DNA of 64,000 nt from CALBZE01 sp036381255 (GTDB lineage: Bacteria > Gemmatimonadota > Gemmatimonadetes > Longimicrobiales > RSA9), in the NCBI GenBank assembly GCA_036381255.1, contig DASVDG010000094.1, forward strand, positions 1-64,000. Reading direction: 5' to 3'. Positions 16,456-26,562 of this stretch are shown piece after piece. A program made the position numbers and the translations under genes. Positions within the stretch are counted from its first letter, which is position 1, and every line of letters starts with the position of its first letter. Under the pieces are notes generated by a model. The model was not told the DNA's origin. It did no database searches and saw nothing but the letters and a program-made list of their open reading frames with translations.

Positions 16456-18704
16456 TGGGATCGTGGCGACATCCGACCTTCGAACGGCTGAGCCGCTACG
16501 CGCACGACGAGCTGGTCGGCCGTCGGCGGGCACGCGTCGCGGCGCACCTGTCCCGTTGCGAGGCGTGCCGCGGCGGCGTGCGCTTCGTCCAGGCGCTGCG
16601 TGAGGCCGCGCGCCAGCTCTCCGAACCGGACGAGACCGACCGCGCGGAGGCGCTGCTCCGCCGCGTCCTCGCCCGCCGCGCCGCCGGCGAACGGGTGATC
16701 CTGCCGCTGAACGGGCCGATCCCGATCGGGCGCACGCGGCGCGGATGGTGGCGCCACGCCGCCGCGGCCCTGATCCCGCTCGCCGTCGGCACGACGCTCC
16801 TGGTCGGCGTCCCGCGACTGCGCGCGGACCGGAGCCAGCTCGAGTTCTCGCCCGCACGGCCCCGGGCCGGCCAGACCGTCACCGTCACCTACCGCAGCGG
16901 CGTGCTCCTCGACGCGGAGGACCGCCTCGTCCTGCGCGGCTCGTTCCACGACGCCGACGGCCGGCGCCGACGCATCGAGGCCGCCGTGCTCCGGCGCGTC
17001 GGCCGCGGGACGTTCCGGGGCGAGCTGCGCCTGCCCGCCTCCACCGTCTACGCCGCGTTCGTCGTCGAGGACGCGTCGGGCACCCGGGCGGACACGAACC
17101 TCCACCGCTTCTGGGAGGTCCTGGTCCACGACGCGGACGGCGAGCCGACGTTCGACGCCCTCTCGCGGCGCGTTCAGGCGCACTTCGGCCGGAACTGGGC
17201 GGCCGCCCTCGAGAGCGCGCGCTCGCTCGTCGAACGCCACCCCGAAAAGGTCGCGTCCTGGGGACTGCTCTTCGCCGTCGAGCGGAGCATCGCCGGGAGC
17301 GCGGCGCTCGACAGCCTCCGGGCCGCGCATCTCGCACGACTGCGGAGGTTCGTGTCACACACCGACACGGCCGCGCTCCCGGCCGCCGAGGTCGCGTCCG
17401 TCGCGTACCAGGCGCTGACGCTCGGCGACAGCGTGCTCTTCAGGGAGTGGCTCGCGCGCCTGGCCGACATCGCGCCGCACCACCGCGTCGTCGGACTCGC
17501 CCGCTACCTCGACGCGATCGAGCTGCGCCGCGCCGGCGAGCCGGCACGCGCGCTCGCCCTCTACGATTCGATCTGGAACGAACAGTCCGACGCGCGGAAC
17601 ACGATCGCCGATGCGGCGGTCCTGACCGCGCTGGAGGTCGGGGATCCGGACGCGATCGTCGACTGGGTCGATCGCGCGAGCCGGTTGCGGCCGGACGAGC
17701 GCGGTGAATACGCGCGCATCCTCCTCGACCACCCGGCCGTGCGTGCCGCCGGCCTGCGCACGATCCGCCACGAGATCCGGCGACTCGAGGCGCCGCCCGG
17801 GCCCGACCGCCCCCTCGGGCGCACGGTCGTCGAGGAAGCGGCGCACCGACGCCTCGAGGCGACCCGCCTGATCGCCGCGCTCGGCGCCGCGCTCATCTCG
17901 GACGGACACACCCGCGCCGGGCTGGACACCCTCCGCCTCGCCGCGGCCCGTGGCTGGGACCCCGTCGTCTACCAGAGGGTCGCGGACGGCTTTCTCGCCG
18001 CCGGCGACACGTCCGCCGCGCTCCCGTTCCTCGCCGCGCTCGCAGCCGACCCCGCGGGCGACGAGGATACGCGACGGCGCCTTGCCGAATTCGTCCGCGC
18101 ACGCACCGCTCCCGACACGCTACGCGCATGGCTGGACGCGGCCGAGCGCGGGATGCGCCGATACTACGACGAACGCGCGGTCCGCCGGCCGGTCCCACGC
18201 GACATCGTCGCCACCGATGCCGCCGGCAGCCGCCGGACCATCGGGTCGGTGCTCGGCGGCGAGGTCACCGTGGTCGCGATCCTTTTCGGCTATGGCTCGC
18301 CGGAGCTGTTGAGCCTGACGTCGATCCGGGAGATGGGACGTCGCATCACTGGTCTCGGCGGGCGGATGGCGATCGTCACGCAGCGGCGGCCGAGCCGCGA
18401 GTTCCTGCGACGCATCGCCGAAGCGGAGATCGACTTCCCGGTCCTGGCCGACACCCACGGCGAGGTCACACGGGTGTTCCGGAGTCCGGGGGTCCCGGCG
18501 TACTTCGTGGTCGACACCGAGGGCAGCATCCGTCTCGAGAGCATGTCGCTGGAGGACGCCGTGCGCCACGCCGCGCTCCTCCTACGCGCCGAGCGGAACG
18601 AAGCCCTGCTTGCCGTCGACGCGTCCAGCCGCGTCGATGCCGGTCCCTCGCGGCGCACGGAACACGCGCCGCCGGCGGCCGTGCCGGAGACCGGATCCCG
18701 CTGA
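16452..18704 (+). CDS. Anti-sigma factor with long periplasmic part and CxxC-less thioredoxin-like domain
   Basis: A 750-aa protein. The N-terminus has an anti-sigma zinc finger (H-L-S-R-C-x-x-C near residues 34-41), then one membrane helix at about 100-120, an Ig-like domain (about 130-230), a long helical TPR-like region (about 235-580) and a C-terminal thioredoxin/AhpC-like domain (about 590-720: VTVVAILFGYGSPELLSL, FPVLADTHGEVTRVF, GVPAYFVVDTEGSIRLES with a cis-Pro). The place where CxxC should be reads GYGSPE, so this domain is not redox-active in the usual way and may sense a ligand. ATGATG at 16452/16455 overlaps the sigma stop. Confidence 0.85.
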   Translation: MMGSWRHPTFERLSRYAHDELVGRRRARVAAHLSRCEACRGGVRFVQALREAARQLSEPDETDRAEALLRRVLARRAAGERVILPLNGPIPIGRTRRGWWRHAAAALIPLAVGTTLLVGVPRLRADRSQLEFSPARPRAGQTVTVTYRSGVLLDAEDRLVLRGSFHDADGRRRRIEAAVLRRVGRGTFRGELRLPASTVYAAFVVEDASGTRADTNLHRFWEVLVHDADGEPTFDALSRRVQAHFGRNWAAALESARSLVERHPEKVASWGLLFAVERSIAGSAALDSLRAAHLARLRRFVSHTDTAALPAAEVASVAYQALTLGDSVLFREWLARLADIAPHHRVVGLARYLDAIELRRAGEPARALALYDSIWNEQSDARNTIADAAVLTALEVGDPDAIVDWVDRASRLRPDERGEYARILLDHPAVRAAGLRTIRHEIRRLEAPPGPDRPLGRTVVEEAAHRRLEATRLIAALGAALISDGHTRAGLDTLRLAAARGWDPVVYQRVADGFLAAGDTSAALPFLAALAADPAGDEDTRRRLAEFVRARTAPDTLRAWLDAAERGMRRYYDERAVRRPVPRDIVATDAAGSRRTIGSVLGGEVTVVAILFGYGSPELLSLTSIREMGRRITGLGGRMAIVTQRRPSREFLRRIAEAEIDFPVLADTHGEVTRVFRSPGVPAYFVVDTEGSIRLESMSLEDAVRHAALLLRAERNEALLAVDASSRVDAGPSRRTEHAPPAAVPETGSR

Positions 18705-18835
18705 GCGACGTAGACCGTCCGAGTGGCTCCCGCCAGGCAGTAAGCCGTTGCAGATTCACCCTGTCGCCTGCCACGATCCACTCTGTCCCACCGCTCGATC
18801 GAGCGTTCGACCACTTGGACGGTCCACGGGCTTCG

Positions 18836-19027
18836 CTACTGCCGCTCGCTGGTGATCCGGTAGTTGCTCAGCATCCAGGTGTGGAAGTCCAGGATCAGCC
18901 GGTCGGCCACGTCCTTCGGAAGCCCGAGCCCCGTCAGCTTGCTGTAGTAATCCTCCACCACGGTCGCCAGCGCATCCGTCTCGTCGCGCAGCAGCTTGGC
19001 CGGAATCTCGATCCGCTCTCGCTCCAT
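18836..19027 (-). CDS. Small conserved-looking acidic protein, function unknown
   Basis: A 63-aa protein, acidic and predicted mostly helical (RDETDALATVVEDYYSKL, DVADRLILDFHTWML). No family recognised. ATG at 19027 with GGAG about 11 nt upstream. It is convergent with the anti-sigma gene and divergent from the phosphatase. Codon use is like its neighbours, which favours a real gene. Confidence 0.55.
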   Translation of the reverse strand: MERERIEIPAKLLRDETDALATVVEDYYSKLTGLGLPKDVADRLILDFHTWMLSNYRITSERQ

Positions 19028-19393
19028 TCTCCGTGCCGCTCCTCCTTCACCGCATCGTTCGGCGCCGAGCCCCGCGCCGTGCCCGGCCGGCGGCCGGGTC
19101 GCCATGGAAACACCGGCGGGGCGGGTCCGCGTGCACACCGCCGGGGCCGCACGCGACGTCCCGCTCCACGCAGATGCGGTGCCTCGACGCCGGCCGCCGC
19201 CCGGAATGGTCCCCGCTCGGCGCCGTCCGATCCGCACCGACGCCGGGGCCGGACCCGGTTGACGCGCGCCGTGTCCCGGTCTACCGTCCGGTCATGTCGT
19301 TCGCCCCGCCTGCGGACGGGGGACCGGGCACGTTCCTTTCCGGTCGACGTTCCTCGGGGCCGCGTCTCCAGCCATGGAACGATCGGAGGTGAG

Positions 19394-19867
19394 ATGGGGG
19401 ATGGACGTGACATCCGGGACCTCGTGCCGGGCCTCGCGAATGCGGCGTGTCCGGTGCCGGAGGTGCTGACCGGCGGCCAGCCGACGGAAGAGCATCTGCG
19501 GGTGTTCTCGGAGCAGGGTTACCGGACGATCCTGGACCTGCGCGCGCCGGGCGAGCCGCGCCCGTACGACGAGCCCGAGGCCGCGCGGCGGATCGGGCTG
19601 GAGTACGTCAACCTGCCGGTGACGCCGGACACGCTATCGGACGAGACGTTCGGGCGTTTCCGCCAGCTCATGCGGGATGCGTCAAAGCGCCCGGTCGTGG
19701 TGCACTGCGCGTCGGGGAACCGGGTCGGCGTGCTCCTGATCCCGTACCTCGTGCTGGACGAGGGGAAGGGGATGGAGGAGGCGGTGGATGCGGCGATGGA
19801 GGCGGGGCTCCGGAGCCGAGAGATGGCGGACCGCGCCATGGATTACGTGCAGCGCCACCTGGGCTGA
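19394..19867 (+). CDS. Cys-based phosphatase, dual-specificity/DUF442-like
   Basis: A 157-aa protein with the CX5R phosphatase loop in PVVVHCASGNRVGVLL and an upstream TILDLRAPGEPRP segment that supplies the general-acid region. The start motif LTGGQPTEEHLRVF is typical of the beta-lactamase-hydrolase-like (DUF442/BLH) phosphatases, some of which act on sulfur-stress signals. Substrate unknown. The ATG at 19394 follows GGAGGTGAG. It is monocistronic, facing the dienelactone hydrolase. Confidence 0.88.
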   Translation: MGDGRDIRDLVPGLANAACPVPEVLTGGQPTEEHLRVFSEQGYRTILDLRAPGEPRPYDEPEAARRIGLEYVNLPVTPDTLSDETFGRFRQLMRDASKRPVVVHCASGNRVGVLLIPYLVLDEGKGMEEAVDAAMEAGLRSREMADRAMDYVQRHLG

Positions 19868-19879
19868 GCGCGGCGGCGG

Positions 19880-19914
19880 GCGGCCGCGGCGCGGCGCGGG
19901 CGCGCCGCGGCCGC
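19880..19914. terminator. Long GC hairpin between convergent genes
   Basis: A perfect 14-bp stem GCGGCCGCGGCGCG and its complement around a 7-nt loop, without T tract, between the phosphatase and the dienelactone hydrolase genes. It is likely a two-way terminator. Confidence 0.6.
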
Positions 19915-19924
19915 GCCTCGCGGC

Positions 19925-20764
19925 TCAGCTGCCGAGGTGCCGCCGGAACCAATCGATGGTGAGCGGCCAGGCGCTGCGCGTGGCGGCGAGGTTCGCGCCG
20001 TCGCGGCCGTCCTGGGCGCGGAGGAAGCCGTGCCCGGCGCCGGGGAAGACGTGGTATTCGTACGTCTTGCCGAGCTTCTTCATGACCGCCTCGGTCGGCG
20101 CGATGGTCGCGTTGACCCGGGCGTCGTCGCCGGCGTACAGCCCGAGGACCGGCGCGGCGATGGCGGCGAGCGCGTCGGGCTCGGGCGCCCGGCCGTAGTA
20201 GACGACGGCGGCGCCGAGCTCGGGCGAGCGGGTGGCGTGCGCGAACGAGACGCCGCCGCCCCAGCAGTAGCCGACGATGCCGTAGACGGGCCGGGCGGCC
20301 GGCAGCTCCATCGCGTACTCGGCGACGGCGCGGAGCTGCCGGTGCACGTCGTCGGGGTCGAGCGTACGGATCTCGCGGACCGCCGCGTCCCGCTCGGGCT
20401 CGCCCTCGGGCGTCATCGGCACGTCCCTCATGGTCAGGAGATCCGGCGCGACGGCGATGAACCCTTCCGCGGCGAACTGATCGGCCACGGCGCGCGCCCA
20501 GTTGGACAGCCCGTAGATCTCGTGGACCACGAGCACGACCGGCGCGCGGTCGGCCCGCTCCGGGTAGACGACCCAGGCGCGGACGCTGTCGGCCGGACCG
20601 GTCCGCACCATCACCCATTCGCCGTGACGGGGAGAGGTGGCCAGGCGTTCCGCCGCGTCGTCGGCGCCGGCCGGGAGCGGCATCTCTTTCGTGTCCTGCG
20701 CCAGCGCGGGGGCGGCCACGAGGAGCGAGAGCGCCGCCGCCTGCACGATCCTGAGCATCGACAT
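19925..20764 (-). CDS. Exported dienelactone hydrolase family protein
   Basis: A 279-aa alpha/beta hydrolase with a Sec signal peptide (RIVQAAALSLLVAAPALAQ, cleavage after ALA). The nucleophile is a Cys in GIVGYCWGGG, the acid an Asp in LGLYAGDDAR and the His in PGAGHGFLRA, which is the Cys-Asp-His triad of dienelactone hydrolases. VVVHEIYGL supplies the oxyanion region. Such exported versions hydrolyse small esters or lactones; the substrate is not evident. GAGGTAGCC precedes ATG 20764. A promoter is at 20851-20879. Confidence 0.9.
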   Translation of the reverse strand: MSMLRIVQAAALSLLVAAPALAQDTKEMPLPAGADDAAERLATSPRHGEWVMVRTGPADSVRAWVVYPERADRAPVVLVVHEIYGLSNWARAVADQFAAEGFIAVAPDLLTMRDVPMTPEGEPERDAAVREIRTLDPDDVHRQLRAVAEYAMELPAARPVYGIVGYCWGGGVSFAHATRSPELGAAVVYYGRAPEPDALAAIAAPVLGLYAGDDARVNATIAPTEAVMKKLGKTYEYHVFPGAGHGFLRAQDGRDGANLAATRSAWPLTIDWFRRHLGS

Positions 20765-20850
20765 GGCTACCTCACGGGGGTGGAGTGGAGTCGGATGACG
20801 CCGGCGCCGCACCCTGGTGCCCGGGTGACGCCGCAGCGCCGGCGACCCGC

Positions 20851-20879
20851 ATTATGCCATCGGGCCACGTCGTTGTGAA
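20851..20879 (-). promoter_or_regulatory. Promoter of the dienelactone hydrolase gene
   Basis: Minus strand TTCACA, 17-bp spacer, CATAAT. The predicted start near 20844 gives an 80-nt leader. Confidence 0.6.
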
Positions 20880-20986
20880 GGGCGTCGTCCGCGATCGGGC
20901 ATGCGTTCGCGTTCGCGCCGACGGTCGGCTGCGTCGGCGCGGCCGGGCCCGCGCGGGCGTGGCGCCAACCTCCGCGGGCGGGCCGG

Positions 20987-22129
20987 CTACGCCCGCGCCA
21001 GCAGCCGGCCGATCAGCGCCTCGTTCGACTCCGCCTGCCGCATGAGGGAGAGCAGCGTGTTCATCGCGTCGGCCGGCGTGGAGCCCGCGAACTCGCGGCG
21101 CAGCAGGCTCGCCGCGGCGAGCGCGTCTTCCGAGAGCAGCAGCTCCTCGCGCCGGGTCGCGCTCGCGACCAGGTCGATCGCCGGGAAGACCCGCCGGTCC
21201 GCCATCTCGCGGTTCAGCACCAGCTCGCTGTTCCCCGTCCCCTTGAACTCCTCGAAGATCACCTGGTCCATCCGCGAGCCCGTGTCGACGAGCGCGGTCG
21301 CGATGATCGTGAGCGAGCCGCCGCCCTGCTTCGGATCCACGTTGCGCGCACTGCCCAGGAACCGCTTCGGCTTCTCCAGCGAATTCGCGTCCAGCCCGCC
21401 CGACAGTGTGCGCCCGCTCCCGGCCTCGACCGCGTTGTACGCCCGCGCGAGCCGCGTGATCGAGTCCAGGATCAGCACCACGTCCTCGCCCAACTCGACC
21501 TGACGCCGCGCCCGCTCCAGCGTGATCTCCGCCACCGCCACGTGCTGGTCCGGAGGGCAGTCGAAGCTCGACGCGACCACCTCGCCGAAGCCGCACGCCT
21601 CCATCTCCGTGACCTCCTCCGGCCGCTCGTCCACCAGCAGCAGGATCAGCTTGCATTCGGGATGGTTCGTCGCGATCCCCTCGGCAACGCTCTGCAGCAC
21701 CGTCGTCTTCCCGGCCTTCGCCGGCGCCACGATCAACGCGCGCTGACCCTTGCCGAACGGACAGAACAGGTCGATCACCCGGTTCGTGTGGTCCGGCTGG
21801 CCGCGACGCTCCATGCCGCACTCCAGCACAAGCTGCTCCTGCGGGTGCAGCGCGCTCAGCCGCGGAAAGTCCGGACGCCGCCTCATCTCTTCCGGCGCCC
21901 GGCCGTTCACCCGCTCCAGCCGCGTCAGCGGCGGGCTCTTCCCGCGACCCGGCGAGCGCCCGACCTCGCCGCTGATCTCGTCGCCCGACCGCAACCCGTA
22001 CTGCTGGATCAGCTTCTGTGAAACGTAAATGTCTCCGCTTCCCGCGAGATACCCCGCCTCCCGGCGGCGGATGAATCCCGATCCGCTGCCCAGGACCTCC
22101 AGGATCCCCAGGTACTTGTCGTCTGTCAC
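20987..22129 (-). CDS. rho: Transcription termination factor Rho, short form without the N-terminal helical domain
   Basis: A 380-aa Rho. The primary RNA-binding cold-shock-like domain starts at once (GILEVLGSGSGFIRRREAGYLAGSGDIYVS), followed by the hexameric ATPase core with Walker A in VAPAKAGKTTVLQ, VDERPEEVTEM, and VILDSITRLARAYN, and the Q/R loop elements. The roughly 50-residue N-terminal Rho_N helix bundle of the E. coli protein is missing. This is not a start error: GGAGCAGG sits before the GTG at 22129 and an in-frame TAG lies six codons upstream. The core residues for RNA translocation look intact. Confidence 0.96.
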   Translation of the reverse strand: MTDDKYLGILEVLGSGSGFIRRREAGYLAGSGDIYVSQKLIQQYGLRSGDEISGEVGRSPGRGKSPPLTRLERVNGRAPEEMRRRPDFPRLSALHPQEQLVLECGMERRGQPDHTNRVIDLFCPFGKGQRALIVAPAKAGKTTVLQSVAEGIATNHPECKLILLLVDERPEEVTEMEACGFGEVVASSFDCPPDQHVAVAEITLERARRQVELGEDVVLILDSITRLARAYNAVEAGSGRTLSGGLDANSLEKPKRFLGSARNVDPKQGGGSLTIIATALVDTGSRMDQVIFEEFKGTGNSELVLNREMADRRVFPAIDLVASATRREELLLSEDALAAASLLRREFAGSTPADAMNTLLSLMRQAESNEALIGRLLARA

Positions 22130-22304
22130 GCTACCTGCTCCGCTCTAGGTTTGGATGGAAACGTCGCACCCGGCCCGGGCGCCGATCCCGGCCGCAGACG
22201 GGTGGCAATCTGTCGCTGTCACGCTAAATTTCCGCAGTTCGAACTGCCGGCGTCCGTACCCACTCCACCACCGCCGGGGCGGTGGTACGCACCGAGGCGA
22301 TCCG

Positions 22305-23549
22305 ATGGCGTCGACCGCACCGACCGCAGCCGTTCTGGCGAACACCGCGGAGATCCGGGCGCACTTCCCGGCTCTCGAGCGGATCCACGAGGGGAACCCC
22401 GTGGCGTACTTCGATGGACCGGGCGGCACGCAGGTGCCGCGCCAGGTGGTGGATGCGATGGCGGACTACCTCTTCCGCCACAACGCGAACACGCACTGGG
22501 AATACCCCACGAGCGCCGAAACGGACGCGCGGATCGACGCCGCGCGCGCGGCGCTGGCCGACTTCCTGGGCGCGGCGCCGGACGAGATCGCGTTCGGCGC
22601 GAACATGACCACGCTCACCTTCCATCTGGCGCGCGCCCTCGGCCGCGGATGGCGCGCCGGCGACGAGGTGGTCACGACCGAGCTCGACCATCATGCGAAC
22701 ATCGCGCCATGGCGTGCGCTGGAACGCGAATTCGGCGTCCGCACGCGGATGGCGAGGATGCGGCCCGAGTCGGGACAGCTCGATTGGGACGACCTCGAGC
22801 GCTGCATCACGGAACGGACGCGGCTGGTCGCGATCGGCGCGGCATCCAACGCCCTCGGCACCATCACCGACGTGCGCCGCGCGGCCGATCTCGCACACGC
22901 CGCGGGCGCGCAGATCTTCGTCGATGCCGTTCACCTGGCCGCACACGCGCCGATCGACGTGCGCGCCCTCGATTGCGATTTCCTCGCCTGCTCCGCGTAC
23001 AAGTTCTACGGTCCGCACATCGGCGTGCTCTACGGCAAGCGCGATCAGATCGAAGCGCTCGATGTGCCGCGCCTCGAGCCCGCGCCGGACGATGCGCCGG
23101 AACGGCTCGAGACCGGTACCCAGAATCACGAGGGGATCGTGGGAGCCGCCGCCGCCGTGGACTTCATCGCCTCGCTCGCATCGGGCGAGTCCCGACGGGA
23201 TCGTATCCACGCGGCACTGTCCGGGTTCCATGCCCGCGGCACGGAGCTCACGCGACGGATCTGGAACGGGCTCGAGTCCCTCGACCGCGTCCGCGTCTAC
23301 GGCCCCGCGCCCGACCGGCCGAGGACGTCCACCGTCTCCTTCGTCGTGGACGGCGTGCCCTCCGTCGAGGTCACGCGGAGCCTCGCCGCACGCGGGGTGT
23401 TCGTCTCGCACGGCGACTTCTATGCCGCGACCGTCGTCGAGCGCCTCGGCCACGCCCGCGACGGGCTCGTCCGCGTCGGCTGCGCATGCTACACGACCGA
23501 CGAGGAAGTGGACCGGCTGCTCGAAGGCGTTCGCGCGATCTGTGGCTGA
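22305..23549 (+). CDS. Cysteine desulfurase-like class V aminotransferase (VC1184 family)
   Basis: A 414-aa PLP enzyme: YFDGPGGTQVP at the N-terminus, VTTELDHHANIAPWRAL, DAVHLAAH, and the PLP lysine in CSAYKFYGPHIG. This is the pattern of the cysteine-desulfurase-like subfamily (TIGR01976) rather than true SufS/IscS. Whether it has desulfurase activity is unknown. The ATG at 22305 is the only in-frame start near a plausible leader; an AT-rich TAAATT at 22225-22230 may be its -10. It is divergent from rho. Confidence 0.88.
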   Translation: MASTAPTAAVLANTAEIRAHFPALERIHEGNPVAYFDGPGGTQVPRQVVDAMADYLFRHNANTHWEYPTSAETDARIDAARAALADFLGAAPDEIAFGANMTTLTFHLARALGRGWRAGDEVVTTELDHHANIAPWRALEREFGVRTRMARMRPESGQLDWDDLERCITERTRLVAIGAASNALGTITDVRRAADLAHAAGAQIFVDAVHLAAHAPIDVRALDCDFLACSAYKFYGPHIGVLYGKRDQIEALDVPRLEPAPDDAPERLETGTQNHEGIVGAAAAVDFIASLASGESRRDRIHAALSGFHARGTELTRRIWNGLESLDRVRVYGPAPDRPRTSTVSFVVDGVPSVEVTRSLAARGVFVSHGDFYAATVVERLGHARDGLVRVGCACYTTDEEVDRLLEGVRAICG

Positions 23550-23685
23550 GCACCGCCGGGGAGACGGGGTCCGGCTCGCCGCGTGGGCGGCGCACGGCCG
23601 ATCCGGTCGCCGCGCGCCGGGTCCGGCCGCTGGGCAGGGTCGGGGACAAGTATACCGCCGGCGCGCGAACGGCGCCATATCCCTG

Positions 23686-23714
23686 TTGTGATTTGCACCA
23701 TAATGTAGTAAATT
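23686..23714 (+). promoter_or_regulatory. AT-rich promoter and long leader of the DEAD-box helicase
   Basis: TTGTGA, 17-bp spacer, TAAATT in a locally AT-rich island within the 311-bp gap after the desulfurase-like gene. The leader would be about 140 nt (23721-23860). Long leaders are common on cold-induced helicase mRNAs, but I see no proven regulatory element. Confidence 0.5.
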
Positions 23715-23860
23715 CATAAGTGCGACAAGAGGCCGGCGGCACCGATGGGACCGGGATCCGCGCGCGACCACTCCGCGCAGCTCCGGGTCGTCGGTCGACC
23801 GGCCTCGTATCTTTTGTCGGGCGCGCGGATGCGCCCGATGCGACGTATGCAGGAGAGGCT

Positions 23861-25102
<1,242 letters not shown>

Positions 25103-25122
25103 GCCGGGCGCGGCCGCCCGGC
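25103..25122. terminator. Short GC hairpin between helicase and hemolysin III genes
   Basis: Stem GCCGGGCG/CGCCCGGC with loop CGGC, starting at the helicase stop codon. It lies between convergent genes and lacks a T tract. Confidence 0.5.
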
Positions 25123-25138
25123 CCCACCCCCTCCCCGC

Positions 25139-25798
25139 TCACCGCGGCAGGACGGACACGTACACCGCGATGTAGTGGCACGCGCTCCCGCCCAGCACGA
25201 ACAGGTGCCAGATCGCGTGATTGAAGCGGACGCGCTCGTCCCGTACGTAGAACCAGACGCCCCCGGTGTAGAGCACGCCCCCGGCCAGCAGCCAGATCAG
25301 GCCCGTGGCCGGGATCGCGCTCAGGATCGGCTTCATCGATACCAGGAGCACCCAGCTCATCACCAGATAGAGCAGCGTCGACAGGCGCGGGTACCGCCCG
25401 ATGCTGTGGATCTTGAACGCGATCCCGGCCAGGGCGAGAAGCCAGACCGTGCCGAGGAGGACCGGCGCGGCCGGCGTGTGGTCCAGGTTCACCATCAGGA
25501 ACGGCGTGTACGTGCCCGCGATCAGCAGGTAGATCGCACAGTGGTCGACGATCCGTAACAGGTGCTTCAGTCGCGGCTCCCTGAAGCTGTGATACAGCGT
25601 GGACGCGGCGTAGAGGCCGACCAGGCTGGCGCCGTAGACGCCGCAACTGATCAAGAGACGCGCGCTTCCATGATCCGAGGCCAGGACGAGGAGCACGGCG
25701 AAGCCGGCGAGGCTCAGTCCCAGCCCGACGCCGTGGGTCACGCTGTTCGCGATGTCCTCGGCGATCCGGCTAAGATCTTCTCCGTACTGCACTTCCAT
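25139..25798 (-). CDS. Hemolysin III / PAQR family membrane protein
   Basis: A 219-aa protein with seven predicted membrane helices. The signature residues of the PAQR/YqfA group are present: E-D-x-A-N-S-V-T-H-G-V-G near the N-terminus, STLYHSF, VDHCAIYLLIAGTYTPF, and a C-terminal HAIWHLFVLGGSACHYIAV. The conserved Asp and His residues suggest a metal-dependent hydrolase site. In bacteria the family has been linked to membrane homeostasis. It is divergent from the ECF sigma gene. Confidence 0.92.
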   Translation of the reverse strand: MEVQYGEDLSRIAEDIANSVTHGVGLGLSLAGFAVLLVLASDHGSARLLISCGVYGASLVGLYAASTLYHSFREPRLKHLLRIVDHCAIYLLIAGTYTPFLMVNLDHTPAAPVLLGTVWLLALAGIAFKIHSIGRYPRLSTLLYLVMSWVLLVSMKPILSAIPATGLIWLLAGGVLYTGGVWFYVRDERVRFNHAIWHLFVLGGSACHYIAVYVSVLPR

Positions 25799-25977
25799 AC
25801 TCCGACAACGACCGCCTCCGGGGCCGGTCGATGGACGGCTTCATGCATTCGATTCGGTGCTCATCACCGTCACTGCCATGAAAGATTCGGACCGTCCGGG
25901 CGCGACGCCGTGAGCGTTCGCGCACGCGTTTTTCGACCCGTTCCAACCTTTCGCGCGCCGCGCCCGTCCAAAGGGGC

Positions 25978-26556
25978 GTGAACGGAATCGCGACTCCGAT
26001 GGTGACGACGCAGACCCGAGAACCCCGGGCCGAAGCCGTGGCGGCCGATGCCGAAGACGCGAAGCGCGCCGCGGCGGGGGACGCGCGCGCCTTCGAACGG
26101 CTGTACCGGCGCCACGGCGCACGGATCCACACTCTCGCCCGGCGGATGCTGGGCGAGGACGAGGCGGATGAGGCCACGCAGGAGGCGTTCGTCCGCGCGT
26201 GGAAGAAGCTGGACACGTTCCGCGGCGATGCGGCGTTCGGGACCTGGCTGCATCGGGTCGCGATCAACGTGATCCTCGCGCATCGGGCGGCGCTCGCGAA
26301 GCGTCGCGAGCGGTTCCCGGCGGGTGAGGCCGTGGCCGCGAGCTCGCCGGCCCGCCCGGTCCGCACGGACCTGCGGGTCGACTTCGAGGCGGCGATCGCG
26401 ACGCTCCCCGACGGCGCGCGGGAGGTGTTCGTCCTCTACGACGTGGAGGGCTACAAGCACGAGGAGATCGCGGCGCGGTTGGGCGTCAGCACCGGCACGT
26501 CGAAGTCCCAGCTGCACCGCGCCCGGATGTTGTTGCGCGGCTATTTGAAGGAGTAG
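25978..26556 (+). CDS. ECF RNA polymerase sigma factor
   Basis: Up to 192 aa. Region 2: FERLYRRHGARIHTLARRML, EADEATQEAFVRAWKKL, FGTWLHRVAINV. Region 4: FEAAIATLPDGAREVFVLYDVEGYKHEEIAARLGVS followed by TSKSQLHRARMLLR. GTG 25978 gives the longest version; ATG 25999 is an equally good start. It is the first gene of a sigma / anti-sigma / DUF4097 / DUF4097 operon with gaps of 6, 15 and 15 bp, so it probably controls that operon. Confidence 0.93.
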   Translation: MNGIATPMVTTQTREPRAEAVAADAEDAKRAAAGDARAFERLYRRHGARIHTLARRMLGEDEADEATQEAFVRAWKKLDTFRGDAAFGTWLHRVAINVILAHRAALAKRRERFPAGEAVAASSPARPVRTDLRVDFEAAIATLPDGAREVFVLYDVEGYKHEEIAARLGVSTGTSKSQLHRARMLLRGYLKE

Positions 26557-26562
26557 ACGACC

